From NCBI GenBank assembly GCA_037783545.1, contig JBBELK010000366.1, forward strand, positions 620,001 to 684,000: a DNA stretch of 64,000 nt. The letters are read 5' to 3'. A program made the translations under genes and the position numbers. Below, one piece after another: positions 22,615 through 33,231 of this stretch. The notes under the pieces were generated by a model that worked only from the letters and a program-made list of their open reading frames with translations, did not search any database and was not told the DNA's origin. Positions within the stretch are counted from its first letter, which is position 1. Every line of letters begins with the position of its first letter. Source of the DNA: Henricia sp. BOLD:AAB3569 (taxonomy: Eukaryota; Echinodermata; Asteroidea; Spinulosida; Echinasteridae).

Positions 22615-22902
22615 TTACACTGTAGGATCTGAATTTCGTTATCAATCAATTCACACTGGGAATTGTTGAACAGTATAGTCGAGGGTAAATTGTTTGGACA
22701 GGTGAATTATCAAACTCAATATGACAATGTGCAATGGTATCTAAAATCCATTCGTCAGAAGTGATATTTTCCCACGCGGTAACAAACTGACCCAATCTCC
22801 CTGCTATTATAATTTTAGAGGTACAGGAAAAATTCGAGGTCTTGCACTTACTTACTAGATTGGTGACTTGAGTTTGTGCACGATTTAAGCACTCTGCCGG
22901 TT

Positions 22903-24250
22903 CTAATCCACCGGTTTCCTGGCTGTTATGCCAGTGGGTTGTTGTTGCTGATGGTACAACTGTTGGTTGTACATGTAACTGGTGCGATAACCGCGACCTC
23001 GACCTCGGCGGTAGGGCGCCCTTTGTTGACGACCATAGTAAGCCTGTCTGGGAAATCCCCGAGATCGAAAATCCCCCGATCGTCGGGAGGAGTGACCGGC
23101 CCGACGGTTGCTATAACTTTCAGGGCCAAGGATTTTCGAGCCAATTTTGCTGGTCTCTTGGATTATTTTGCAAGATTGCACCAAGTCGTCCCCAAATAAA
23201 TGATCTGTACAGGGCACCTGCGAGGAGCAAAGTGGCGCATACTTGGCGCTTAGATCTGGCCGAATATTATCTCGTCTCCGCAGATTTAACTGCGAGTTTC
23301 CTGCGCCAAGAATGGCGACCGCATCAACGAGCATTCGAATGAGTTGAGCGGTGTCCAGGCCAGTGTCACTATTGTTACGTGACTTTAACAATTGATCGGT
23401 AACAATTGAAATGGCAGTGGACGCTTTCACAAAAGCATTTCCTGGAATTTGACGTCTTTTGTTCTGGTTGTGGGTTTGAGAATCGCCCAGATTTCAGGGT
23501 TCACTCTGGTGATACAGAGGTTTTTACAATTGCTTGGTTTATCGTATTTTTTGATTTTCTCATCAAGCTTTTCGCTTTGTATTTTGCCTCGAGCCAGTGC
23601 ATTTATGGTCTTGGCCAACTGGTCATTAAGGGCCGGGCTTTCTTTGTCATCGCCCTCAATAAGCGCCGCCATTTCGGTCAGCAATTAATCTTCAACCTTA
23701 TTTTGGTCATTGCCTAACAGGTTGTCTATGTCACCTTCGGTGAACGTGTCATCGCCCTCTTCAGGTGCGGTATTAATCATTTTTGTCTCGCCCTTTTCAG
23801 GTGCGAGCCCGTTAAGACTGCATCAAGCTCGTCGTCATCGTCTATTATTTCGCCTTCGCTAGCTGCATAATCATTAGCGACAACATGGGTGCTCGCAAAT
23901 ACCGGCTGGTGGTTTTGGCGTGAAAATGCTTCGGTCAAAGAAGCTACGCTTTGTTGCAAGGAAACGACTATTTCCCGTAAATCGCCGTCATTTTTCTTAG
24001 CTTTACATGCCGCGGGAGTGCTCGCGTCTTGCCCTGTATTTTTACGCTTAGCAGTGCGCTTTTTTGCTGGTGTCGCAACTGGTTTGCTTGTACTCGGCGT
24101 TGCTGTACTAGCAGTAGCAGCCGGCCAGCCAGAAAGCTCGTTGTCTAATTGCTCAAAAAGCGCTTCATCTTCAGACAAATTGACCTGCAAAACTGACTCG
24201 GTGGTCTCGGCCATAGTATAGAAAACGTTACGGGCCACAGCGTGGTCCAA
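22903..24250 (-). pseudogene. DIRS-B gag-like ORF, broken
   Basis: Piece one (24250-23777) includes MAETTESVLQVNLSEDEA, a basic TPAKKRTAKRKN segment and an acidic GEIIDDDDELD. A frameshift near 23780-23800 and an in-frame TAA near 23684 lead to piece two (23684-23427) with LAKTINALARGKIQSEKLDE and ITRVNPEIWAILKP, a conserved DIRS gag core. Piece three (23430-22903) ends in an RG/RY-rich tail (RRGRGRGYRTSY) likely to bind nucleic acid. The start lies about 100 bp inside the right inverted repeat, whose CTATATAAAGG on this strand is a reasonable promoter. Confidence 0.82.
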
Positions 24251-24330
24251 GCAAGGTGTGGCACGTATATAAGTAGCGCAAAAAACGCGTACTAAGCTGC
24301 GATATGCTCACGCATGAGCCACTGAAAATA

Positions 24331-24445
24331 CACCGGTGAGCGTCCGGTGAGGGTGCCTTTATATAGGGCCTGACTGGCAGGACTGGCATTCCTTTCTTTG
24401 AATGAGTGGCATACCTAAGCTACTGAACAATACAATCTCACGTGA
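24331..24445 (-). repeat. DIRS-B inverted terminal repeat (5' end copy)
   Basis: Reverse complement of 18088-18202 with a few mismatches. Includes the TATA-like box upstream of the gag ORF. Followed outward by the unique extension to about 24474. Confidence 0.88.
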
Positions 24446-24474
24446 TCCGAATGGAGGTAATGGTGAGGTAGAAT

Positions 24475-26785
24475 CACGTCAGATCGTCTAGCGAGAGAGC
24501 ACAGCACGTCATTTTGAACCCTGACAAGGGCAGTTTCTGTGCTGTAGCCCTCCCGATAGGCAGATTGACATTTGCAAAACAGTTCATTTTGGGAGAGATA
24601 TTCATTTAACTGTAATAATGCCGTCTTTTCAATGAGTTTCGAAACTAACGGAAAAGACGAGACAGGCCGATAATTTTTTAAAACATTGCTATCGAGCCCA
24701 TGTTTCTTTAACAATGGGCGAACAATAGCATTCTTACAGGATGCAGGAAAAATACCAGTGTTAAATGATGAATGAATTACTTCCGTCAACAAAGGAGCAA
24801 CGAGGTCAACACAGTGTTTAACTAAACGTGTTGGCATAGGATCGAGTTGGCAAGATTTGGCCGGAAGATGATTAATCATTGAAATAACTGAATCAACAGA
24901 AATCATTTCAAACCTGACAAATGAACATGAATTCAATGCTTGAATGCCAACACATGGAATAACATCAGGAAGATTCTTATGAAAATTGATTATCTTATTT
25001 CGAAAAAAAATGTACAAAAGCATCAGGTACATGTAGCAATTCGGAATTGATATTATCAGGTATGACAGATGCCAACGCCGCTTTAGTACCACTGATCTCG
25101 TCAACGATGCGGAACAATGTTTTTGTGTCCGCACCACCAATGCGACCCCGATGATAAGAGGCGTGGGCAACTGTCAGACAGGTTGCATAAGCATTACGAG
25201 CATCAATATACGCTTTATGGTCTTCTGTCCGTCTTGACTTAATCCAGCGGCGCTCAGCACGCCGGAGAAGTCTTCGCTCCGATGCAATTGTCTGATTAAA
25301 CCATGGCATTCGAGGCTTATCCAACAAGTCCTTTTCCATAACAGGCGCTACAGTGTCTATTACAGAAGTTAGCACGGTGTTATACCTATCAAGAAGTTCT
25401 GTTTGGTCGTTTATTGACGAACTCATAATTGTCTGCAGTGACGTCGAACGTTCACACCGAAGCAGATCAACACTGGCCAGATTCCTGAAAATTCGAGTTT
25501 CTTTACACGGAGAAGGTCTTTTGAAAGAGGTTCTGAAATGGATTGCAGAATGATCTGATGGTAACAAATTGTCAGTACGTAGGTTGGAAACGAACTGATC
25601 AACTTCCCTTGTAATGACCAACTCAAGCGTATGGCCTTTCTCGTGAGTCGAAGTTGTAACATGCTAAGTTAATCCCATGGAGAAAAGCAAATTCCTAAAC
25701 TTTAGAGCATCCCGATCAACTGGGTCATCGACGTGGATGTTAAAGTCACCAATAATCAATAATCGGCCTTGAGAGTGTATAACATCCTCCAGAAGGTCAG
25801 AGAACTCCTCAAGAAAGTTCTGGATAGTGAATTTCCATTCGGGTGCCGAATAAGGTGGACGATACACTACCAGCGGACGTATTGTCACTGATGAAGAAAT
25901 TTGAACCCGACAGTCGAGAAGCTCGAAGCTTTTAAAGTTAGATGTCCGGTTCATCGACGTTTTGATATTTGACCTGACAATCACAGCAGTACCACCTCCC
26001 TTTCGCTTACGACGTGGGATCTGAAAAATGCAGTAACCACTGATAGTTGACGCAAGACGGGCATTAACAGTATCATCCCACTCACTAAACCACGTCTCAG
26101 TAAGTACACAAATGTCTGTCCTGTTATCAAGCAATGATGCAGCGACTGACTGTAGTTTTCCAGCTACTGAACGTGCATTCCACAGTGAAACAGCAATATT
26201 CTGGGATGATGGAGCATTAACTCGTTTAATGACAGTAAGATTTGAGGCACATCCTAAAATCGGCTTCTTGTAGTGTCGTTTGGCCAAACAAGGTGTGACA
26301 ATAATTACCGGTATAGAGGACGGCAGTTCCAACTCACCGTCAGTTTGGCAATTCGAGTAGTCGTACGATCCATTAAACCATGACGACTGCGGTACAAGAC
26401 TACATGGAAAGAGTTCATGTTGAATGGGATACGTGGCGCTTGATTTGTCAATGTCACCATACTTCCTCGTATTAACGGCCAGAGGTATGGGAACAAGCCA
26501 TCTACCAGTATTGCTTTGTGCCAGAAATAAAGGGCGACCAGGCCTATTTCCAACTTGTAACGATATAGAGTGTTGAAGATCCCCATCCCTCTCGCGTAAC
26601 AGTTGTCTCCTCAGGCCGGCACCTCGGCACCCTCGTGTGGTTTTAAGCAACTCCATAGATTTAATGTGGTCATAGACATCCCGATCCAACATATGCTTGT
26701 TAAATCCACAATTCCGTAGAAACGTTAATGAATACTTAACTCGGTTCATGAAAGTAACTGTAACATGATGAGAACCATTTTCCAA
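24475..26785 (-). pseudogene. LINE-B endonuclease and RT N-terminal half
   Basis: Reading from 26785: a long N-terminal region, then APE endonuclease motifs VSLWNARSVAGKLQS, CVLTETWFSEWDD, GGGTAVIVRSNI, RPLVVYRPPYS and LLIIGDFNIHVDDP. A TAG at 25664 interrupts the frame where Gln is likely; the same frame resumes with THEKGHTLELVITR and LPSDHSAIHF. A frameshift near 25000 moves the RT start into 25170-24475: CQLDPMPTRLVK, NYRPVSSFPLVSKLIEK and QSAYREGYSTETALVRV. The frame runs into DIRS-B at 24475 and continues at 18025. Motifs fit CR1/L2-type LINEs. Oldest element in the nest. Confidence 0.87.
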
Positions 26786-28655
26786 GTTTCACATTTCCTT
26801 CTGGATTGTCAAAATTGTGCACTCAAAAATGTCACATTTGCTTTTACAGATTAAAACAGCAAAGATTATGGTGAAAAAGAAATGTTAATTGGGAAAAATA
26901 CGAAAAACAAACATTTTGATTGCAAATAATCATTATAGTCCGAAAAATCCTCAAGTAGCAAATGTCTTTATTTTCGTCAACAAAGACTAAACATGTAGTT
27001 TCTTTCGAAAGTGATCATATTATAGTTTGTGAAAAATGACAATTAACTTTCGTTAAAAATGCACATAGCAAAGAATACTGTTTTGCACGTAAAAATACAC
27101 TACTTCAAGATCTGTTTTTAACACGCGGATTTTTACGATGAAATAATGACAATTCAAAACTCAAACCTTTTAAAATAAAGCATCATTTCTGACGATATCA
27201 ATTTTTAAAACGATTTTTTAAATTTTATATTGACGGGGGAGTCCGTGTACGCGGACTCGCAGTGCAGCACACTCAATCCAACCAGCGCCGTGCCGATACG
27301 GCGCGTGTTGCATAGCGCATACCGAGCTGCGAGCGCGATACTCGGACTTTACCACTACGAAGGGAATCCCCAATGATTTCTCGCATTTGCAACATTTCTG
27401 TTTCAGGACATGTTTGTCAGAATGTTGGATATGTGTCAAAAATAAAGTGGTGGGAGGTTGATTTTTAAACTCTTTTTAGTTTTCGTGAAAAAGAGTAAAA
27501 AAGTTGCTGAGTTGGCGTCCGCCTCATAGGTTTATGCACATTTGGCCGGGCAATTTTGTCATCCAATCCCATAATGCATTGAGAACGTCGATAAGGTTTA
27601 TTGTATGGGGCGCCGTTTGTCAACTAATTATTTGGGCGAATTATAGGCCTAGCATGTTTTTTTCCATGGTTTATCTTAATTCTTAGACAAGCTTACCTCG
27701 GCTCGAATTTTATTATGTGGTAACCGTAATCTGTTAGAGCCGAGGTTACGTATGAACATGAACACGCTATCTGACACATGTCTGAAAAAACTTCAAATCA
27801 AAATGCGTAATTTTCTCCCCGTGACACACTAATTCCCCCCTGGGACTCACCCCAACCTTGTCAGGCGTAACCACTACGCAGGTCCTTGATGAACACCAGC
27901 ACATTACGGTGCTAAATCACATGTTTGAAAGACGGGAAAACGTATTAACAAGGTTTCCATTAAAAATATTCATGCGCTTTATATGGAAGTCACTAATAAT
28001 CATTCGCTGAAAGTTGGTGGCCGGATTTAGCTGTTGAGCCGCCGTACCAATGCTGTATGGTGCGACTAAAATGGTCACATGCTAAAATATCGCACACCAA
28101 AGTTAAGGCTTTGCGTAACAAATCTAACATTTGAAGATTCGATTGTCCATCGAATACTCGAATGCATTTTACCAAATCGAATATTCGGTCAGTGCTTTCG
28201 GCTACAAATAAGTAACAATCCTTTTTCTTTTGCCCAAACCGCCGCTTTGATGTCATTTGCGTCAAATCACGAGACTGCTACGTATGCAAGTTACAACAAA
28301 ATCTATAGTAACTAGTTTCAGCACATATTTTTGGAGGCGGCAAATTCGGCAATTAAAAGGTTGCTGTAACTTCCTGTGAGTTGTGAGCTTGGATGTGCCA
28401 AAATCAATTAATTTCACGGCAAACCTTGTTTGCATCAAATATTGAATATTCAATAGAAAATAAAACCTATTTTTCAAATAGTAAATTGTTCATCAATGCA
28501 TAGGCCTAACAAAAGTGTCTCACAAACTAAATGGATTTTCTAACATCTACATGCTTTATTTTTAAGTCAGTTTTGCAATGCAGATCAGAATGTTGAATTT
28601 TTTTTTTAGAAACTTGGAGAAAGAATAACATGTAATTGTATACTATGTTGCAAAT
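26786..28655. other. Spacer, AT-rich, no recognisable gene
   Basis: Mostly AT-rich unique-looking sequence. A CpG-rich stretch lies at about 27236-27360. A fragment at 28110-28196 resembles 58222-58306. Several ORFs under 90 codons look like chance frames. Confidence 0.5.
28110..28196. repeat. TCGAAT-rich dispersed repeat, copy 1
   Basis: Contains TCCATCGAATACTCGAATGC and ATTTTACCAAATCGAATATTCG. The matching stretch at 58222-58306 has the same order of motifs (TCCATCGAATGTTCGAAT, ATTTTACTGAATC). Probably a remnant of a DNA-transposon family; ends not defined. Confidence 0.55.
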
Positions 28656-28734
28656 GAAAAAAAAAGGGGGAAGTTCAATCATTATTTGAAGCAAAAATTT
28701 GCTTCAAATATTTATTGAATTTGCCCTTTTTTTT
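28656..28734. repeat. Foldback hairpin 1
   Basis: AAAAAAAGGGGGAAGTTCAAT...TTTGAAGC pairs with GCTTCAAATATTTATTGAATTTGCCC followed by T-run (arms about 37 bp, almost no loop). Confidence 0.7.
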
Positions 28735-28752
28735 TGTTTTTTTTTTTGGTGT

Positions 28753-28861
28753 TTGACAAAAATGAAATAACAAAAAGACAAGTTCACTAACTAATTGAAG
28801 CCAAATTTATAGCTTCAATTTAGTTAGTGAACTTGTGTTTTTTTTATTTGATTTTGTCACT
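28753..28861. repeat. Foldback hairpin 2
   Basis: GACAAAAATGAAATAA...CAAGTTCACTAACTAA-TTGAAGC pairs with GCTTCAATTTAGTTAGTGAACTTG...ATTTTGTC, arms about 50 bp. It lies 20 bp after hairpin 1 and shares no obvious sequence with it beyond GAAGC at the turn. Confidence 0.7.
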
Positions 28862-29139
28862 GTTTCTTGGAGGTGTGTGGGCTTTATTTTTCAAAGTACA
28901 AAGTTATTTTAATTTACAAAGTCAAAACAGTATACAAACGTCTTTCAATAGACATTTAAGCAGAATGTCAATATCTTTAGTTGTCTGAAGAACTCTATCC
29001 TGCCAAGGAACCGACCGAGCTGGACTGTTGAAGTAGTGCTTAAGATAGTCCCTCTGGTTCTTTCCTTCAACATTGATGCTCATGCATCACAGGTCCATTT
29101 CTCCACTCTGCTAGGATGAGGTTGTAGTCTTCATATTCC

Positions 29140-30108
29140 TTATCCAGTTCTGCATTCTGCATCTGTGGGTACCTCATCCTCATGATGTTGTGAAGAATCA
29201 CACTTGCTTCCACATTCAGTCTGCCAACCTAGGTATAGGTATAAGCATGCACCGCCACCGGCTATAGCCATAATCCCGAAGGCGTTCTCCACAACACGTC
29301 TGCCCCTGAATATACTGTAGTTCAAGATGGCCTCCTATCTGTTCAAACCTCTTCTGGAGTAGGGCTTCATCATGTAGTCACGTAATGTAAAGGCATCATC
29401 CCCCAGGAAGAAGTAGGGCACTTCAACGTCGTCGTTGGGCATAGGCGCTGGAGCAGGCATATTCAGCATACCCTCTTCAATGCACTCCTTCAGCTCTGAT
29501 GCGCGTCAGACATAATTATGTCCATACCCACCAACATCAATTCATAGAAATCTGTAGTTGGCGTCGACCAGAGCCATTAGTACCACAGAGCAGAACTTCT
29601 TGTAGTTGTAGTACAGCGACCCACTGTTAGGATGTTTCCAGATTGCGCAATGCTTACCATCCAGAGCTCCAAGGGCGTGTGGCACATTCCATCTCTTCTG
29701 AAATTCATCAGCGATCTGTTTCCATTCTGCAGCAGTTACAGGACAGGGGATAACTTCATCTCTGTACTCTTCTACAATGGCCTCGGTAACAATAGGAATG
29801 AAGGTAGCAACTGTATGGCGTGACACTCTGAAGGAATATGACACGGTTGGGTAGCTCTCACCAGTCGCCAGGTATCGCAAGGTGGCGGCCAGCTTCACCC
29901 CATGATCTATCGCCAGCCTGCAGTTGGTGTCCATCTTCTGTATACGTGGACCAATCCGAGCCAGCATCTCATCAAACATCTCTGGAGGCAGGCGCAGAAA
30001 GTTTCGGAAAGCAGCAGAATTACCGATCCTCATATCTTGCATCAGTGCATCGTAGTGGCCGAAGTGTAGCCTTCTGTCATCACCCAGCCAGGAAGCACAC
30101 CAGAACAT
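29140..30108 (-). pseudogene. PIF/Harbinger transposase, HARBI1-like, degraded
   Basis: The minus frame from 30108 reads DDRRLHFGHYDALMQDMR, FRNFLRLPPEMFDEML, LAATLRYLATGESYPTVSYS, then the DDE nuclease: VPHALGALDGKHCAIW (first Asp), GSLYYNYKKFCSVVLMALVD (second Asp), and after stops VPYFFLGDDAFTLRDYMMKP and RGRRVVENAFGI (catalytic Glu). Stops interrupt the same frame at about 29542, near 29507 and near 29328. The layout and motifs match HARBI1-like nucleases over most of their length. C-terminal sequence after 29250 diverges. A separate Myb-like partner ORF, usual for autonomous Harbingers, was not found. Confidence 0.88.
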
Positions 30109-30287
30109 GGAACATAGTAATAATAATTGTAATTAAATACAAATTATAAATAATAAGACATTTACAAATTAATACCAATGCCAGAGTATTATAAACCAAA
30201 TATAAAATAAAAACTGCACACTTTTCTTAGAACAGGTACTGAAACAAAACACAGGTGAGAAACCTTTACAAATTCACAAAAACTTAC

Positions 30288-30421
30288 TTCTTTTTGCCAT
30301 ATTTTCTCTTGGTCCTTGGCCTCCTCCTCAGCATATTTTCTAGTGTAATAACATTTTGCTGTGCTATGGATGAACGAAGTTGTAGAGCTACAACAAGCCC
30401 CAGCAATGCTTGTTGGTCCAT
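30288..30421 (-). pseudogene. Candidate first exon of the Harbinger transposase
   Basis: An ATG on the minus strand at 30421 opens 44 codons beginning MDQQALLGLVVALQLRSS and ending in a basic RRRPRTKRKYGKK segment. It ends at a strong splice donor (AAGAA|GTAAGT) at 30288. A TATA box lies about 50 bp upstream. Basic N-terminal segments precede the HFGHY region in this family. I could not find a convincing acceptor next to 30108, so linkage is inferred. Confidence 0.5.
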
Positions 30422-30470
30422 GACCTTCCCTGGCTGGTCAGAAAGTGATGAAAGGCTTCGATCTGGCTTG

Positions 30471-30480
30471 ATTTATATAG
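30471..30480 (-). promoter_or_regulatory. TATA box of the Harbinger-like gene
   Basis: CTATATAAAT on the minus strand, 50 bp upstream of the ATG at 30421. Position is right for a core promoter; no initiator evidence. Confidence 0.4.
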
Positions 30481-31060
30481 TCGGGCCCCAAAAACACCGA
30501 TCTCCGGCCGATCTAGGCAAATTTGGTCGGCCGAAGAACGTCCGAAGATCGTTTAAATCGTCCGAAGACCGTTTACTTTCGGCTTCCTGCGGCTCCCTGT
30601 GTCAACATCATACGCCTACATTCGGCCACTTTCGCGGGAAGAACGGCGGACATCGGCCGCAGAACGGCCGAAAGCGTCCTCTCTCGAGCCGGGATCGCCC
30701 ATTTTCGGCCTCTATCTCTGCCTCTCTCGGCCAAACAACGCGCGAAGATCGCTCACTTGCACGCGAGAAGCGGGTCTCTACCGGGGGCCTTTGCCGTGTA
30801 CCTGCGGGTACTTGCGCGTACTTTCGCAAACTTGCGCCCCGGAAACGTGTCGATCGCGCGAGGAACGTCCGTGATTCGTCCCCCGCCATGGTCCATTGGT
30901 CGGGACTCAATCGGGCCGATAGAAAAATTGATTCATCGGGGACAATCTGGTACAGATCGGGCCGATTGGAAAAAAACAATCCTGGGGAAATGGGCGCTTA
31001 AAGGGACAGTGTCGTCAGCTTCACCGCGTTTTGAAATTCGGACCGAATGTGAGCCTTAGC
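30481..31060. other. GC-rich, CpG-dense block with overlapping open frames
   Basis: Composition changes sharply from the AT-rich flanks. Short direct repeats such as GGCCGAAGAACG and CGTCCGAAGA recur in 30515-30580. Three plus frames and one minus frame stay open, as expected from few stop codons in GC-rich DNA. I do not recognise any of the translations. It could be the 5' portion of the Harbinger element, since it directly precedes its TATA box. Confidence 0.45.
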
Positions 31061-31271
31061 GCATGCGCACTGCGACTTTGCCTGCGTGTTAAACTTTACC
31101 TCAGTGTACGACTATTGGGCTTATACGTATATATACGGACTCTATGAAAACCTGTTGTGCGTGCAAATGTTGCGCTGCTGATTATGACACGTGAGACTAG
31201 AACAAGTCTATGTGGGCGGTGCGGATTATTTATTTTCGTTTTTCGGATATTGAGCTCATGCCCATGACGTC

Positions 31272-31464
31272 ATTTTGGGAGTCAAATAATGCCGCGTCGT
31301 TGTGGAAGCAATGTGCGTGCGCGTTGTGCGTGTCCATAGCGCGCGTAACGCGCTATACTAAGGCTCCCATTGGTGAATTAAACCGCGTTGCGCCCACCAG
31401 AGACACACACAACGCGCACGCACATCCCTTCCACAATGACTCAGCATTATTTGACTCCCAAAAT
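31272..31464. repeat. Foldback (MITE-like) element
   Basis: ATTTTGGGAGTCAAATAATGC at 31272 and its complement ending at 31464 begin 63-bp arms with few mismatches; both arms continue through GTTGTGGAAG and GTGCGTGCGCGTTGTG. The loop is CpG-rich (GCGCGCGTAACGCGC). No clear target duplication. Confidence 0.8.
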
Positions 31465-31570
31465 GGCATAATCGCACGTGTTCGAAAGGGGTCAATAGCC
31501 AGACAAAAATGGCGGATGACGGTGGTTGTTGGGGCCGGCAGTTGACAGCGTAAAACGTTCGTTGTTGGAC

Positions 31571-31578
31571 CTTATATA
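31571..31578 (+). promoter_or_regulatory. TATA-like box upstream of the 31608 ATG
   Basis: CTTATATAGG lies 30-37 bp before an ATG in good context (A at -3). An AAAATGGCGGA motif resembling a YY1 site lies at about 31506-31517. Confidence 0.35.
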
Positions 31579-31607
31579 GGTTTGCTTCTATAGATTTCTG
31601 AGTGACA

Positions 31608-31764
31608 ATGACCGACAGAAGCAGGGGTTCATCAAAGTTAGGAGAGACGAAGGACAAATCTTCGAAGGACATTTTTAAAAATTATTTCGAACCGTTCGAA
31701 CCGTGTCCGGAAATTGGGCCATGCAGCGACGATGAATCTTTTTTCCTTCCTCTTGATTTAACGG
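31608..31764 (+). CDS. Candidate first coding exon, acidic protein
   Basis: ATG (context GACAATG) opens 52 codons: MTDRSRGSSKLGETKDKSS, FKNYFEPFEPCPEIG and DDESFFLPLDLT. It ends at a good donor, ACGG|GTAAGAAT, in phase 1. The unspliced frame stops shortly after (31811). Downstream at 32909 an acceptor gives a phase-compatible continuation that stops at 32991. I do not recognise the protein. Promoter-like motifs upstream and the composition shift support a real exon; absence of homology evidence keeps confidence low. Confidence 0.35.
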
Positions 31765-31991
31765 GTAAGAATTTACAAGTCGGACATCACTATTCCTTGA
31801 AAAAATACTAATTAACCAATGTTAGCCGTCAGTAAGTGCAAATCTGATAGAAAAACAAAAATTTGGCAGGAAGAAATGACGATTATATATTTGGAAAAAA
31901 CTTGGACATTTTTCAGCCGATCTCGTATTCGTTTAAAAATCTTATTTATGAGGCAGTAGAAGAAGTCCAACTTGTAAATTCTTATCTTTTC

Positions 31992-32393
31992 GGTATTTTT
32001 TTCGTATACATTGAACAAATATTTGAAGGAAATTACCTCCTGGAATCAACAGATAATGTAATTTTAAGATATACTTCCCACTTGCACTTTTGTCGCAAAT
32101 GTTGCTTTTCTGTAGAAAAATCACAGTTTCTCCTTCAAAAATTGCCTTCAGTTAGTGCACAACATAACCATTCCGCGAGCGCGCAGCGCCCTCTGTTGTC
32201 GCGCTTACGCACAGACCGCTCGCCGCATCATGTTGTGCATTACTTTATGCAGTAATTTTATCATATTTATCTCAGAAATGCAACATTTGCGACAGAAATG
32301 CAAGTGGGAAGTATATCTTAGTATTTGATGATCTGTTGATTCCAATAGGCAATTTTATTTAAATTTTTGTTCAATGTATACGAAAAAAATACC
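31992..32393. repeat. Large foldback element, about 120-bp arms
   Basis: GGTATTTTTTTCGTATACAT begins the left arm (31992-32114); the right arm (32273-32393) is its complement, ending ACGAAAAAAATACC. Shared internal blocks include TGGAATCAACAGAT, AAGATATACTTCCCACTTGCA and GTCGCAAATGTTGC. The 160-bp centre is CpG-rich and contains GCGCCCTCTGTTG. It lies in the intron of the candidate gene above. Confidence 0.85.
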
Positions 32394-32908
32394 TCTTTTT
32401 CATATGGTAGGACCATCGGTAAGGGTTGAGAAGTTGATCAGAATTTGTTTTAAATGACTCATCTAGAATAGTAATGTGCTGATTTGATCATGGGATAACC
32501 CAAAATATCAAGTTAAAAAAATTCAAGATTTTGGTTACAAAAACTTATTTGTTCAGCCTGCTGTCTCATATGTTTTGCACACAAGGTCTGAAGCCACGAT
32601 CAACTTCTCAATTCTTTCCGGTACCTTTCTGCAAGAAGCTGCCATGCCAACTACCTTTTTTAGGGACAATTTGAAAATAATTATTTACCATTTATTCACA
32701 CAAAAACCATGCATGGATTTTTTAAGGTCTTTGGATATGGCTGAGTGAAATTTTAGAAGGCATCCTTTAGTTATGTAATGCTGTTGGTACCATTTTAAAA
32801 AGTTTACCAATCATGTTTTTTAAACCTAAGGAATAATTGAAAGATGGGGCCTAAACATTTTCTTGTGATAAGTATATTATTTTACTATAGTACTAATAAT
32901 TATTACAG
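32394..32908. other. AT-rich spacer
   Basis: No ORF, repeat or motif that I can support. Ends at the candidate splice acceptor TTATTACAG at 32908. Confidence 0.45.
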
Positions 32909-32991
32909 CTTGCTGTGTTGCTACATTAATCAAGGGAGAAACCTGTTCCGCATTTCTGCGGAAATCTTTGTCACAAACCACTGATAAGTGA
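32909..32991 (+). CDS. Candidate second exon with stop
   Basis: After acceptor ATTATTACAG the phase matching the 31764 donor gives CCVATLIKGETCSAFLRK and SLSQTTDK, then TGA. Together with exon 1 this would make a protein of about 79 residues. The acceptor tract is AT-rich rather than strongly pyrimidine. Could equally be chance. Confidence 0.22.
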
Positions 32992-33231
32992 TGTCTCATC
33001 CCCGATCAATGCAGGAACGTCCATGAATTTACTTGTCTTTCCACAAATCTAATTTTTCAAAAGAAAAATAATTGTCCAAGCACTGATGACTGTATGTAAA
33101 GAATAAACAAAAACATTGAGGTCAGAGTTCAATTGTAATGTAGCATTTATTTCGTGTAGTGGAAGGCATGCTTCCCAGTGGACTCAAGCTGTCAAATTGT
33201 GTTCATATGTACGCTTTTCTATACAAGAGCA

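Larger units (their letters stand above)
18026..24474 (-). mobile_element. DIRS-B: DIRS1-type tyrosine-recombinase retrotransposon
   Basis: On the minus strand the order is gag, RT, RNase H with a methyltransferase-like tail, and tyrosine recombinase overlapping the previous ORF. The ends carry inverted repeats (18088-18202 and 24331-24445) with different outer extensions. An internal complementary region near the recombinase end is complementary to both outer extensions joined together. That combination defines DIRS1-type elements. The element interrupts LINE-B; bringing 18025 and 24475 together restores the LINE-B frame with no duplicated target bases. LINE-C is inserted in the internal complementary region. 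Net length without LINE-C is about 5.2 kb. Confidence 0.9.

Noticed and set aside
18026-24474. DIRS-B and PAT gene breaks explained as introns
   Set aside because: The breaks are single stops or one-base shifts within conserved motifs and lack GT-AG boundaries.
30255-31059. Overlapping ORFs of 91-248 codons in the GC-rich block
   Set aside because: Three plus frames and one minus frame are open at once, as expected from few stop codons; none shows a recognisable motif.
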